From positions 1,922,001 to 1,986,000 of the forward strand of contig OY969783.1 of assembly GCA_963702995.1 (NCBI GenBank): a stretch of 64,000 nucleotides of DNA, given 5' to 3'. This stretch comes from MFD04580-c1 sp963702995. Lineage in GTDB: Bacteria > Planctomycetota > Phycisphaerae > Tepidisphaerales > Tepidisphaeraceae. Made by a program: the position numbers and the translations under genes. The notes beneath the pieces were generated by a model. It did no database searches. It saw nothing but the letters and a program-made list of their open reading frames with translations, and was not told where the DNA came from. Positions 27,173 to 35,568 of the stretch are shown piece by piece. Numbering within the stretch: the stretch's first letter is position 1; each line of letters begins with the position of its first letter.

Positions 27173-28195
27173 TCAATCGCGCTTCGGCTTCTCTCGCCTC
27201 ATGAGCCGCTCCACCGTCCCCGTGGTGAGCGATGTGCCGGTGAGAACGATCGCGGTGCCCAAGGCCATCCGCTGAGTGACCGCCTCGTGCAGGAAGAGGC
27301 CGCCCCAGAGCATCGCGAAGACGGGGATCAGGAAGGTGACTGTGACCGTCCGGGCGGCACCGATCCGGGCGATCAGCCGGAAGTAGAGCAGGAACGCGAT
27401 GCCCGTCGAGAAGATGCCCAGCGCGCCGACCATTGACCAGGCCCGGACCGAGGGCAAGGCGGCCGGCCGCAGCCACAGGGCGAGCGGGAGCAGACAGGCG
27501 GCCGATGCAACCTGGCTCGCCGCCGACGAGACCAGCGGTTTGACGCCCGCCAGGTAAACCCTTGAGTAATTGGCGGCGATGCCATACGCCAGGCCCGCCC
27601 CCAGGCCGGCCGCCACGGCCATCCCGGCTCCGCCGGCCTTGAACGACGCCCGCCCCCAGACCAGGACGCAAACGCCGGCGAAGCCGATCGCCAACCCCGC
27701 GAGCTTGTCCTTCGACATCCGCTGCCCGAGCCAGAGATAAGCGACGATCGCCGCGAAAAACGGGGCGGTCGCGTTGAGGATCGCCGCAAAGCCCGCGGTC
27801 ACGCTGAGCGTCGCCAGCGCGAGGAGCGTGAACGGGATCGCGGAGTTAATCACGCCCACCACCGCCAGCGGCCGGGCCGACCGTGCGACATCGCGGACGC
27901 CGCCGCGGGCCAGAAGCAGCGGCACGAGGAAGAGCGAGGCGATCGCCCCACGGACCGCAATCAGCGGAATGGGCCCGAATTCCGGCGTGGCGACGCGCAT
28001 GAAGAGGAACGACCCTCCCCAAAGGGCAGCCAGCGCCACCAGGCAGAGCAGGTCGGAAGGCGTCACGCGGCCGCTCTCGGCGTCGCTTGTCGTCGCGGCG
28101 GGAACAACAAGCGCATCGCCCTCGCTCAATTGCGTCGCTTCAAGCGTATCTTCGAACGAACTGCCTGCCGCCCCACGCTGGGTGATGGTTAACAT
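27173..28195 (-). CDS. EamA (DMT) family transporter
   Basis: A 340-residue drug/metabolite transporter-superfamily protein with ten TM segments in two EamA repeats. The first starts DLLCLVALAALWGGSFLFMRVA and includes NATAPFFAAIVAYLWLGQRM. The second starts GMAVAAGLGAGLAYGIAANYSRVYL and ends TVTVTFLIPVFAMLWGGLFLHEAVTQRMALGTAIVLTGT. ATG 28195 (MLTITQRG) is chosen because the sequence upstream is non-homologous. The substrate is unknown. It is convergent with the UGM-like gene, with a terminator between. Confidence 0.88.
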   Translation of the reverse strand: MLTITQRGAAGSSFEDTLEATQLSEGDALVVPAATTSDAESGRVTPSDLLCLVALAALWGGSFLFMRVATPEFGPIPLIAVRGAIASLFLVPLLLARGGVRDVARSARPLAVVGVINSAIPFTLLALATLSVTAGFAAILNATAPFFAAIVAYLWLGQRMSKDKLAGLAIGFAGVCVLVWGRASFKAGGAGMAVAAGLGAGLAYGIAANYSRVYLAGVKPLVSSAASQVASAACLLPLALWLRPAALPSVRAWSMVGALGIFSTGIAFLLYFRLIARIGAARTVTVTFLIPVFAMLWGGLFLHEAVTQRMALGTAIVLTGTSLTTGTVERLMRREKPKRD

Positions 28196-28508
28196 CCCGT
28201 TGGCTCTCCACGTCCGCTCGCGCGGGCCGACACCCCCGACAGCCAGACGATGCGTCCGCCGGAAATCTTTCGCGGACTCGCATATTCGGCCGGGTATCCG
28301 TCCCTGCCGAGCGCCATGCCGCCGATTTTCGGATGACTCAATCAACCGGATGTTCGCCGAGCGCCGGCGCGTCCTCTGACCATTCGCGTCATGCGGCCGG
28401 TGGACCCCGCGCCAACCCGCCCTACGGTCTGGCGTCAATAACTGCGGCCGATTCAGATGTCGCTGCGAACTTTAGGCGTTCTATCGCCAAACTTCAGAGG
28501 ATCAATCG

Positions 28509-29573
28509 ATGAGTCAGCTCTTCACCCCGTTCCGCCTTCGCGACCTTGAGTTCAAGAATCGCGTCTTCGTCTCGCCAATGTGCCAGTATTCGAGCGACAA
28601 CGGCCGCCCCACGGATTGGCACCTGGTGCATCTTGGCAGCCGGGCTGTGGGCGGCGCGGCGTTGGTGATGGTGGAGGCGACCGCCGTCTCGCCCGAGGGG
28701 CGCATCTCCCCGGACGACAGCGGCATCTGGGCGGCAGAGCACGTCGAGCCGTTCCGGCGGATCACGCGTTTCATTAAGGAGCAGGGATCGGTCCCGGCGA
28801 TTCAGATCGCCCACGCCGGCCGCAAGGCATCCACGGACGCGCCGTGGCGCGGCGGCAAAGCGCTGGGCCTCGGTCAACGCGGCTGGCAGCCGATCGCCCC
28901 CAGCCCGCTCGCGTTCGACGCCGCTTCGCCGACGCCGCGCGAAATGACGGCCGCCGATATTGACGAAGTGGCCGACCAGTTCATCGCCGCGGCCCGGCGC
29001 AGCCTTGAGGCGGGGTTTGAAGTCGTGGAACTCCACGCCGCGCACGGCTATTTGTTCCACGAGTTCCTCTCCCCCTTGTCGAACCAGCGGCGCGACGATT
29101 ACGGCGGCTCCTTCGAGAACCGCGCGCGTCTGACGCTTCGCGTGGCGAAGGCTGTCCGCGACCTCTGGCCGGCGAAGTGGCCGGTCTTCGTCCGCATCTC
29201 CGCGACCGACTGGGCCGACGGCGGCTGGGACCTGCCCCAGTCGATCCGCCTGTCGGCGATGCTCAAGGAGATCGGCATCGACCTGATCGACTGCTCCAGC
29301 GGCGCCTTGGTGCCGAACGTGAAGATCCCGGTCGCGCCAGGCTTCCAGGTCCCCTTCGCCCGAGCGATCCGCAAAGAAGCGGTCATCGCCACCGGCGCCG
29401 TCGGCCTGATCACCGACCCGCACCAGGCCGAAAAGATCATCGCCAATGGCGACGCCGACGTAGTGCTCCTCGCCCGCCAGCTTCTCGCCGACCCCTACTG
29501 GCCCCTCCACGCCGCCGCCACCCTCGGCGCGGACGTCGCGTGGCCGCACCAGTACGGCCGAGCGAAGAAGTGA
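28509..29573 (+). CDS. namA: NADH:flavin oxidoreductase, Old Yellow Enzyme family (YqjM/NamA type)
   Basis: A 354-residue FMN-dependent ene-reductase. The FMN/substrate signature FVSPMCQYSSDNGRPTDWHLVHLGSRAVGG contains the redox-tuning Cys of the thermophilic-like YqjM class. IAHAGRKAS, VVELHAAHGYLFHEFLSPLSNQRRDDYGGSFENRAR and VFVRISATDW follow in the right order, ending ADVVLLARQLLADPYWPLHAA. These enzymes reduce activated C=C bonds using NADPH. ATG 28509 has GAGGA nine bases upstream. It appears to be monocistronic. Confidence 0.94.
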   Translation: MSQLFTPFRLRDLEFKNRVFVSPMCQYSSDNGRPTDWHLVHLGSRAVGGAALVMVEATAVSPEGRISPDDSGIWAAEHVEPFRRITRFIKEQGSVPAIQIAHAGRKASTDAPWRGGKALGLGQRGWQPIAPSPLAFDAASPTPREMTAADIDEVADQFIAAARRSLEAGFEVVELHAAHGYLFHEFLSPLSNQRRDDYGGSFENRARLTLRVAKAVRDLWPAKWPVFVRISATDWADGGWDLPQSIRLSAMLKEIGIDLIDCSSGALVPNVKIPVAPGFQVPFARAIRKEAVIATGAVGLITDPHQAEKIIANGDADVVLLARQLLADPYWPLHAAATLGADVAWPHQYGRAKK

Positions 29574-29606
29574 GCAGAAAGAGAGCCCCCCGCGAGCCAC
29601 GACCGA

Positions 29607-29655
29607 TCAGTCGCCGAGTACGGAGACTGCCCGCTTCCTGACGGGCGCGGCTCGT
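29607..29655. repeat. Partial copy of inverted-repeat family R1
   Basis: CAGTCGCCGAGTACGGAGAC then TGCCCGCTTCCTGACGGGCGCGGCTCGT matches inner and outer parts of the elements at 6323-6435 and 48521-48623, with the middle missing. The remaining spacer up to 30025 holds no recognisable gene. Confidence 0.75.
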
Positions 29656-30029
29656 TAGCCCCATCGCCGAGGGCACGTCATTCGGCAGTGCCTGACGGTC
29701 GCCGCTGGCGGGTGAAGGGTATTCGGTCACACTGACGATACTGCCGCTGGTGGAAGACTCGGCTGGGCGTTGATCCGGCGTCCCGGTCAGGCCGTCCCGC
29801 CGGATCAGAGCTAAGATTGGTGTCCCGCGCGGATGACGCACGAGACCGAAGACGACGGGCTCGCCCCCGGATGGCAGGTTGGCGCAGCTCTGCGACAAGC
29901 CCGTCCGATGCCGCCCGGACGGACGGAACGTTGCTTTACCTGCTGGTGAAAGACGACGCTGGAACGGCCTGACACAACCCGACCATTGGGACCGAGACAA
30001 AGCCGTGGATCCGCTTCCCGCCCGCCATC

Positions 30030-30058
30030 AAAAAAGCCCCACCGTCCGGTGGGGCTTC
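30030..30058 (-). terminator. Rho-independent terminator for tRNA-Arg
   Basis: On the minus strand AAGCCCCACC-GGAC-GGTGGGGCTT forms a ten-bp stem followed by a T run. It lies immediately downstream of the tRNA on the same strand. Confidence 0.9.
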
Positions 30059-30068
30059 AAGAAAATAG

Positions 30069-30142
30069 TGCAGCCGATAGGGATCGAACCTATAACCTGC
30101 GGTTCCGTAGACCGCCGCTCTATCCAATTGAGCTACGGCTGC
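30069..30142 (-). tRNA. tRNA-Arg (ACG)
   Basis: A full cloverleaf can be drawn: acceptor GCAGCCG/CGGCTGC, D stem GCTC/GAGC, anticodon stem GCGGT/ACCGC with loop CTACGGA (anticodon ACG), five-base variable loop, T stem ATAGG/CCTAT with loop TTCGATC, and discriminator A. The total is 74 nt. CCA is not encoded. Anticodon ACG, with A34 normally edited to inosine, reads CGN arginine codons. Confidence 0.97.
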
Positions 30143-30368
30143 ATAGCGAGCGGGCCAGCTACTGCGGCCGCCCGACTCGGGAGGGTCATCCTAGCCGTTT
30201 GCAGGCGCAGGATTCAACCGGCTCGTAGGTCTCGCTCTTGGGCCGAAGTAGAATTGTCACCCCTTCGCCGAAGTAGAAGTGTCCCTGTCGCGGAGGGATC
30301 GCGGCTCGGCCGGGCGTCGGTCGGTTGGCGGCCGCTCCGCATCGGAAGGTCGCTTGAGGAGATGGCTC

Positions 30369-30758
30369 ATGGCGCCGACAGAATTTGAAAAGACGATCCC
30401 GATCTTCCGGATCTTCGATGTGGCGAAAGCCAAGGCGTTCTACGTCGATTACCTCGGCTTCAAGATCGACTGGGAGCACCGTTTCGACGAACAAGCGCCG
30501 CTGTACATGCAGTTGACTCGGGGCAACCTGACGATTCACCTGTCGGAGCACCATGGTGATTGTTGCCCTGGGTCCACCGTGTTCGTCTGGATGACAGGGA
30601 TCGAAGGCTTCCACGAGGAGTTGAAAGCGAAGAATTACGGATACCTCCGCCCGGGCCTGGAGACGACCTTCTACCAGACGCTTTCCGTCCATGTCACCGA
30701 TCCGTTCGGGAACAGGGTCCGGTTCAATCAACGAGTCGCACCGGTGGTCGCGGGATGA
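30369..30758 (+). CDS. Glyoxalase/bleomycin resistance-fold (VOC superfamily) protein
   Basis: A 129-residue VOC protein: TIPIFRIFDVAKAKAFYVDYLGFKIDWEHRF at the start and LSVHVTDPFGNRVRFNQ at the end, which is the classical two-module VOC pattern. LTIHLSEHHGDCCPGS lies in the middle. This subgroup is often annotated as bleomycin-resistance-like, but the ligand cannot be predicted. ATG 30369 fits the domain start. Confidence 0.85.
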   Translation: MAPTEFEKTIPIFRIFDVAKAKAFYVDYLGFKIDWEHRFDEQAPLYMQLTRGNLTIHLSEHHGDCCPGSTVFVWMTGIEGFHEELKAKNYGYLRPGLETTFYQTLSVHVTDPFGNRVRFNQRVAPVVAG

Positions 30759-30819
30759 CGCGTTCGGCGACATCTCCCGAACGGCGACAGAGTTCCCCAC
30801 CCCAGACCCCTTCGCATCC

Positions 30820-31416
30820 ATGAAGCAGCCTGGTGGCACATACGGGAAGGTCCCTCACGACGCGGCCGGCGCGTTCCTCCCGCCGGTGCGTGCTCGGCGA
30901 TGCCTCCATTGCTTCTATGTCCTGGATCACCTTCCGACGACACAGTGCCCCGAGTGCGGGCAATCGTTCGATCCGCTCAACCCCACCACCTACACCACCA
31001 AACCGCCTTATATCTGGTGGCGATTCTGGATGCCGAGTTTCATCCTGGCGACGGCCGTCGGAATGGTCGCGTACCTCCTGCTCATCCCCGTGACCGGGTT
31101 CGGCTGGTCAGTGACGCTGGCCGTGCCTTTCATGATCGGCGCGATGCTTGGGTACTCTGCCCGGTGGCCGTGGGGCGCCACGCCTTTGGGGGTCTTTTCC
31201 TTGTTCCTGTGCCTGGTGATGCTCTTTGTCGGGGGGTTCAGCGGCGTCTTCTGCTCGCTCAAGCGGCGGACTTCCAGTCCGATTTGGATGGGGCGTTCGC
31301 GCTCGGGTGCCATGCCCCACGCTCGCGTGGGCGTGCTTTCAAGTTCCCTGACCCGACAGATTCCCAAAGACGAAAGGGCATGCCCACGCAAGCGGGATGC
31401 ATGGCACCCGGCATGA
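30820..31416 (+). CDS. Zinc-ribbon membrane protein with a C-terminus read through a repeat element
   Basis: From ATG 30820 (198 residues). An N-terminal zinc ribbon, RCLHCFYVLDHLPTTQCPECGQSF, has CxxC...CxxC at about 28-46. Two or three TM segments follow (FILATAVGMVAYLLLIPVTGF, LAVPFMIGAMLGY, LGVFSLFLCLVMLFVGGFSGVFC). Comparable planctomycete proteins with an N-terminal ribbon and TM helices are common. After about residue 145 the coding frame runs through the inverted repeat at 31304-31410, so its last 50 residues are unlikely to be ancestral. The function is unknown. Confidence 0.6.
   Translation: MKQPGGTYGKVPHDAAGAFLPPVRARRCLHCFYVLDHLPTTQCPECGQSFDPLNPTTYTTKPPYIWWRFWMPSFILATAVGMVAYLLLIPVTGFGWSVTLAVPFMIGAMLGYSARWPWGATPLGVFSLFLCLVMLFVGGFSGVFCSLKRRTSSPIWMGRSRSGAMPHARVGVLSSSLTRQIPKDERACPRKRDAWHPA
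31304..31410. repeat. Inverted-repeat element, GTGCCATGC family
   Basis: CGGGTGCCATGC (31304-31315) pairs exactly with GCATGGCACCCG (31399-31410). Inside are the related pieces CCCCACGCTCGCGTGGG and GCATGCCCACGCAAGCGGG. A further GGGCCATGCCCGG lies at about 31452. It overlaps the 3' end of the zinc-ribbon gene. Confidence 0.85.
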
Positions 31417-31519
31417 AGTTCTCGCGTGAGAAACGCACATCGCCACGAAAGATGGGCCATGCCCGGTTGATGCCCTCCGGATTCCCCCAATTTGCCGGAA
31501 ACGCATTACACTCCTTTCG

Positions 31520-32276
31520 ATGCTCCACTACTTCAAGTTCCGCCAGGATCTGTCTTCGCCGACGCCGGCGAAGGAGATTTACGTCAAACGCGGGCCGGGC
31601 AAAGGATGGCCAGAGGAATGCCCGCCGATCCGGGCGGCCAACGCGTTCGGGTTTGACCTTCTCGCCAATTTCGATCTCACCTTCGTCCGCTCGCGCGGCG
31701 GCGAATGGCGTGTCGAAGAGGACATCGCGATCCAAAGCGACTTCGACTACGCCGCCGACGAGGAGTCCGAAGGCGCAGCCCCTCACCCAGCAGTACGCCT
31801 GGTTCTGGGAAAAGGGGCAGAAGCTCCCCCATGTCATTAGCGACCATGTCTACGAACAGATCCGCAACCAGGTGAAGGTGAGCAGCTTCCTGTTCCTGCG
31901 AACAGAGTTGAATGAACTGCTCCTCATGACCGACGCGCCCAACCAGAAGCGGCCGTGGAAGGCGATGACCGCCCTCATCGACACCGACTGGTACCCCGCC
32001 AGCTATCCGTGGCATGCCGTGCTCGAACTCGATCCGCGCGAGAAGAAGATCCACATCGCGAAAGGGGAGCCGATCTGCCGGGTGATCCCCGTTCGTCGCG
32101 ACACCTACTTTGCCCAGGAGATGACACCCGGCGACTTCGATGCCTTCTTCGCCCGCGGGCAACGCTGGCTCGCGACGCATGGCCAGGTGAAGCCGGAGGA
32201 GCCCGCCGGGACCGTGGACATCACTCGCACCTATGTTCGGCAGCAGATAAAATCGAAATTCGTTGTCATCGAATGA
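31520..32276 (+). CDS. DUF6065-like protein (frame break near 31775)
   Basis: The N-terminal half reads MLHYFKFRQDLSSPTPAKE, CPPIRAANAFGFDLLANFDLTFVR and EDIAIQSDFDYAADEE. Near 31775 the frame moves by one base and continues QPLTQQYAWFWEKGQKLPH, NQVKVSSFLFLRTELNELLL, IDTDWYPASYPWHAVLELD and CRVIPVRRDTYFAQEM. This is a conserved bacterial family that I recognise as DUF6065-like. The repaired length is about 251 residues. No enzymatic motif is evident. The glcE-like gene starts four bases downstream. Confidence 0.65.
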
Positions 32277-32279
32277 CTG

Positions 32280-33335
32280 ATGCTCAATCGGCCGCGGCGC
32301 GCGGGGCTACTAATCCAGGCTTCTATCGCTGTGATCCCTGGTGTTGTGGATCCTCCGCCCCGCCGTGCCCACTTGAGGGGACTCGTTTTGAACAGCGCCA
32401 GTTTCCGCGAGCCCCGAGCACCGTTCTGCCCTCCGGGCGGTTGCGACCTTCACGACCGGGACATGACCGCCACCTTCGCGGCCGACATCCCCCTTGCCAC
32501 CGCGCAGGACCACCTCGCCGCGATCGGCCAGTGGCTGCCGATCGACGGCGACCCGTCCCTGCCGATCGGCACGCTTGTCGATCGCGACTCCACCGGCCCG
32601 CTCCGCCTCGGGTATGGGGCGTGGCGCGATCTGCTGCTCGGCGTCCAGTTCATCAACGGACGCGATGAACTAATTTCGGCCGGCGGGCGAACCGTTAAGA
32701 ACGTCGCCGGGTATGACCTGACCAAGTTCATGGTCGGACAGCACGGCGTCTTCGGTCGCCTGTTGACGATCACCACCCGGACCTATCGACGCCCGGAATC
32801 AGCACTCCGCGTTCGCTTTGAGGCCGGGTTCGACCCCGGAACGCTGCTCGCCACCGACCTGCGGCCGCAATGGGCGGCGCGAACACCGGACGGCGTCTGG
32901 TGCGGCTATCTGGGCGATGCGGCCACGATCGGCTTCTGCCAAAATGCTTTGCCCGCGCTTCGCCCGATCTCGGTGGAGTCGATTTCCCTGGAGGGCGACG
33001 GTGTGGCGCGACAGGCGTCGCAGGCCGGCGGCGCATGGCTGTTCCGCGCGGCCCTGCCCCCGGCCCGGGTGCTGGGGTTTGTCGAAGCGGCACGCCTGGC
33101 GAGTTGGTCGGCCGATGCGATCTTCGGCGTCGTTCGCGCTCCGATGGCTGGACCGGATGACATCCCGCGGCTGTTTGCGTTGACGAAGGAACTGGGCGGT
33201 GCCGCTCGCGCCATCTCCCCTGACGGGGCTATGGCCTTCGCCCAAGCGACCGGCGGCGAACGGCTCGTGCTGGCCCGCTTAAAGAGCGCTCTCGACCCAT
33301 ACGGGCAGCTCGCCCCCCTGCCGGAGTTATTATGA
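32280..33335 (+). CDS. glcE: Glycolate oxidase FAD-binding subunit GlcE-like, apparently shortened N-terminus
   Basis: From about 32463 the sequence is a good GlcE: MTATFAADIPLATAQDHLAA, GQWLPIDGD, STGPLRLGYGAWRDLLLGV and the FAD-site motif GRTVKNVAGYDLTKFMVGQHG. The C-terminal cap follows (GVVRAPMAGPDDIPRLFALTKELGG). Only about 60 weakly similar residues fit between the upstream stop at 32276 and this point. The PP-loop half of the FAD-binding domain, including the usual GGGT glycine motif, therefore looks incomplete. Further frame damage is possible. The stop overlaps the glcF ATG (ATGA). With GlcD and GlcF it would oxidise glycolate or a similar 2-hydroxy acid. glcD is not in the window. 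Confidence 0.8.
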   Translation: MLNRPRRAGLLIQASIAVIPGVVDPPPRRAHLRGLVLNSASFREPRAPFCPPGGCDLHDRDMTATFAADIPLATAQDHLAAIGQWLPIDGDPSLPIGTLVDRDSTGPLRLGYGAWRDLLLGVQFINGRDELISAGGRTVKNVAGYDLTKFMVGQHGVFGRLLTITTRTYRRPESALRVRFEAGFDPGTLLATDLRPQWAARTPDGVWCGYLGDAATIGFCQNALPALRPISVESISLEGDGVARQASQAGGAWLFRAALPPARVLGFVEAARLASWSADAIFGVVRAPMAGPDDIPRLFALTKELGGAARAISPDGAMAFAQATGGERLVLARLKSALDPYGQLAPLPELL

Positions 33336-34689
33336 GCGCTCCTGATGCCCACACCGACGCTGGCGACGCCAGTAACCTCGTTCTGTCGCTCGACCCGCGC
33401 ACCTATAAGCAGGGGCTGGGGTGCGTTCATTGCGGGCTTTGCCTGCCGGCCTGCCCGACCTACACGCAGAACGGCCTGGAAGCCGACAGCCCCCGCGGCC
33501 GCATTCAGCTCATGCTCGGCCTTGCCGACGGCGCGATTGACGCGACGCCGTCCGTTCGCAAGCATCTGGACCTCTGCCTCGACTGCCGCGCCTGCGAGAC
33601 GGCCTGCCCCAGCGGCGTCGTCTACCACGAACTGATCGAGGAGACCCGCGCCCGCTTCGCCGCACGCGAACCGCAGCGCGGGCAGGAGCGCCTCTTGCAG
33701 TGGGCGTTCTTCAACATCTTTACCCAAGCGACGCGATTGAAGGCCGCCCTGTTCCCGGCGCGGCTGCTTCAGAAGCTGGGCATCTATCGACGGCTCCGCC
33801 GCTGGGGGCTCTTTGACGTCCTGCCGGCCCGCTTCCGCAAGATGGAACAGATGCTCCCGCCGACAGGGCGGCTCTGGCCGAAGGCGACTTCCGGAGCGAT
33901 TCGACGCGACCGGGCCTCCCGGCGCCAGTCCGCGGCCGACGGTCGGCCTGTTCACCGGCTGTATCGGCGCTGCGCTGTTCGGCGATGTGAACCGAAAGGC
34001 GGCCGAGCTGTTGGCGGCCGCCGGGTGCGACGTGGTGATCCCGCGGCACCAGGGATGTTGCGGCGCGATCCACCACCACAACGGCGCTCACACCCCTGCC
34101 GAGGCGCTGGCCCGGCAAAACATCGAAGCGTTTATGACCGGCGCGCGGGCGGGGCCCAGTTGACGCGGTGGTGACGACCGTCGCCGGCTGCGGCGCGATG
34201 CTCAAGGAATATGACGTATTGTTGCGGGACGACCCGTCCTTTGCCGCCCGCGCGGCTGGCTTTGCGGCGGGCGTGCGCGACGTGACGGAAGTCCTCGCCG
34301 GATATGGCCTGCCTCCGTTGACCCACTCGGTTGAGCAACGGGTGACGTACCATGACGCCTGCCACCTCGCCCACGCCCAGCGTGTCACGGCCGCCCCCCG
34401 CGAGCTGCTCCGGCGGATCCCTGGAATGACCCTGATCCCGCTCCCCGAGAGCGACATGTGCTGCGGCGCCGCGGGGACCTACAACCTGACGCAGCCGGAG
34501 ATGGCGGGCGAGCTCGCGACCCGAAAGCTGCGGAACATCGCGGCGACGGGAGCGGCGGTCTGCGTCACCGGCAACGCGGGATGCGCGCTTCACATCGCCG
34601 CGAGCGCGGCCGAGAAAGGGCAGGAGCTCACGGTGGCGCACCCGGTTGACCTGCTACACGCGGCCGCGTTCGGGCCGGTGCCGAATTGA
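33332..34689 (+). CDS. glcF: Glycolate oxidase iron-sulfur subunit GlcF (two frame breaks)
   Basis: Two [4Fe-4S] motifs are intact: CVHCGLCLPACPTY (about 29-42) and CLDCRACETACPSG (about 82-95). The first frame continues to PTGRLWP. A +1 break near 33900 leads to GPTVGLFTGCIGAALFGDVN and HQGCCGAIHHHNG, which contains the first CCG. A second +1 break near 34150 leads to VVTTVAGCGAMLKEY, VTYHDACHLAHAQRV and SDMCCGAAGTYNLTQPE (second CCG). All motifs of the about 450-residue GlcF family are present in order. Both breaks are insertions, fitting base-call error. It is translationally coupled to glcE. Confidence 0.88.
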
Positions 34690-34884
34690 TCGTTGACGTC
34701 AATGCGTCAATCGCCTCGGGTGGACCCTTTGGTCGTTGCCCGGGCCTTGGCCTGTCGCGTGAAACCTGTGTCTCTTCTGAAGATGCGCGCGCCCGGCGGT
34801 CGCAACCGCAAGGGCGGACGTAGTATTCGGATGCTTCGGTTGTTGCGTACGCTTCGGTTGGAGAACAGATTGCGGAGATGACCC

Positions 34885-35346
34885 ATGACCGTTGGTTCTC
34901 TGGAAGCGCATGAACCCGTCACGCCTTCGGAATCTGACGTCAAGCTGGCGCGTGAGGCCAGTCTGACGCTCGCGCGGTTCATCCATAAGGACCATTCGTT
35001 TCGCCTCGCTCCGAGCGGGCACATGGACGACGCCGTTGAGATCCCGGCCTCGGCGGCGGCGCTGTTGCTTCGTCTGCTCGGCGACATGGCGGCCGGTCAC
35101 GCGGTCACTCTTATCCCGGTGCATGCCGAACTGACGACACAGCAGGCAGCCGACTTGCTCGGCGTCTCCCGTCCGTTCGTCGTCAAGCAGATTGAAGAAG
35201 GCAAGTTGCCCCATCGGAAGGTCGGCCTGCATCGCAGGGTGCTGTTCCACGATCTGATGGAATACAAGCGGAAGATGAACGCCGCGCGACAAAAGTCTCT
35301 CGATGCGCTCGCAGCGGAGGCGCAGGAACTTGGGCTTGGCTACTGA
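34885..35346 (+). CDS. Excisionase-type helix-turn-helix antitoxin
   Basis: A 153-residue protein. The N-terminal half is unassigned (SDVKLAREASLTLARFI...HMDDAVEIPASAAALLLRLL). The C-terminal HTH_17/excisionase domain spans about 78-130: LTTQQAADLLGVSRPFVVKQ, then EEGKLPHRKVGLHRRVLFHD. Proteins of exactly this layout precede PIN-domain toxins, and the start of such a toxin lies 15 bp downstream. ATG 34885 follows GCGGAG. It probably autoregulates the module. Here the cognate toxin is broken, so the antitoxin may be an orphan. Confidence 0.85.
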   Translation: MTVGSLEAHEPVTPSESDVKLAREASLTLARFIHKDHSFRLAPSGHMDDAVEIPASAAALLLRLLGDMAAGHAVTLIPVHAELTTQQAADLLGVSRPFVVKQIEEGKLPHRKVGLHRRVLFHDLMEYKRKMNAARQKSLDALAAEAQELGLGY

Positions 35347-35360
35347 TCTGGCGGGGGATC

Positions 35361-35565
35361 GTGTCGCCAGGTCTCACTGCACTCTTCGACTCCTGCGTGC
35401 TCTACCCGGCGCCGCACATCGGCGCAGATAGCCGCCGAGAGTACATGACGATCATCGGGAAGCGTCAGGCCATCGATCAGTGCCTCGTCGCCCCTGACGA
35501 CCGAATCGAGCACGTTCGCATCCATCAGATCGCGCGTTCGCTCAAGGCGCTGGGTATCCACATCG
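35361..35565 (+). pseudogene. PIN-domain toxin disrupted by a local inversion
   Basis: GTG 35361 begins SPGLTALFDSCVLYPAP, the typical first strand of a PIN toxin with its catalytic Asp. At about 35415 similarity stops on the plus strand. The minus strand of 35415-35560 instead reads TQRLERTRDLMDANVLDSVV, RGDEALIDGLTLPDDRHVLS and AAICADV, the conserved middle/C-terminal part of the same family. The gene thus keeps about 18 N-terminal residues in the correct orientation and an inverted segment of about 50 residues. Intervening and terminal parts are lost. No functional toxin can be made. Confidence 0.75.
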
Positions 35566-35568
35566 TTT

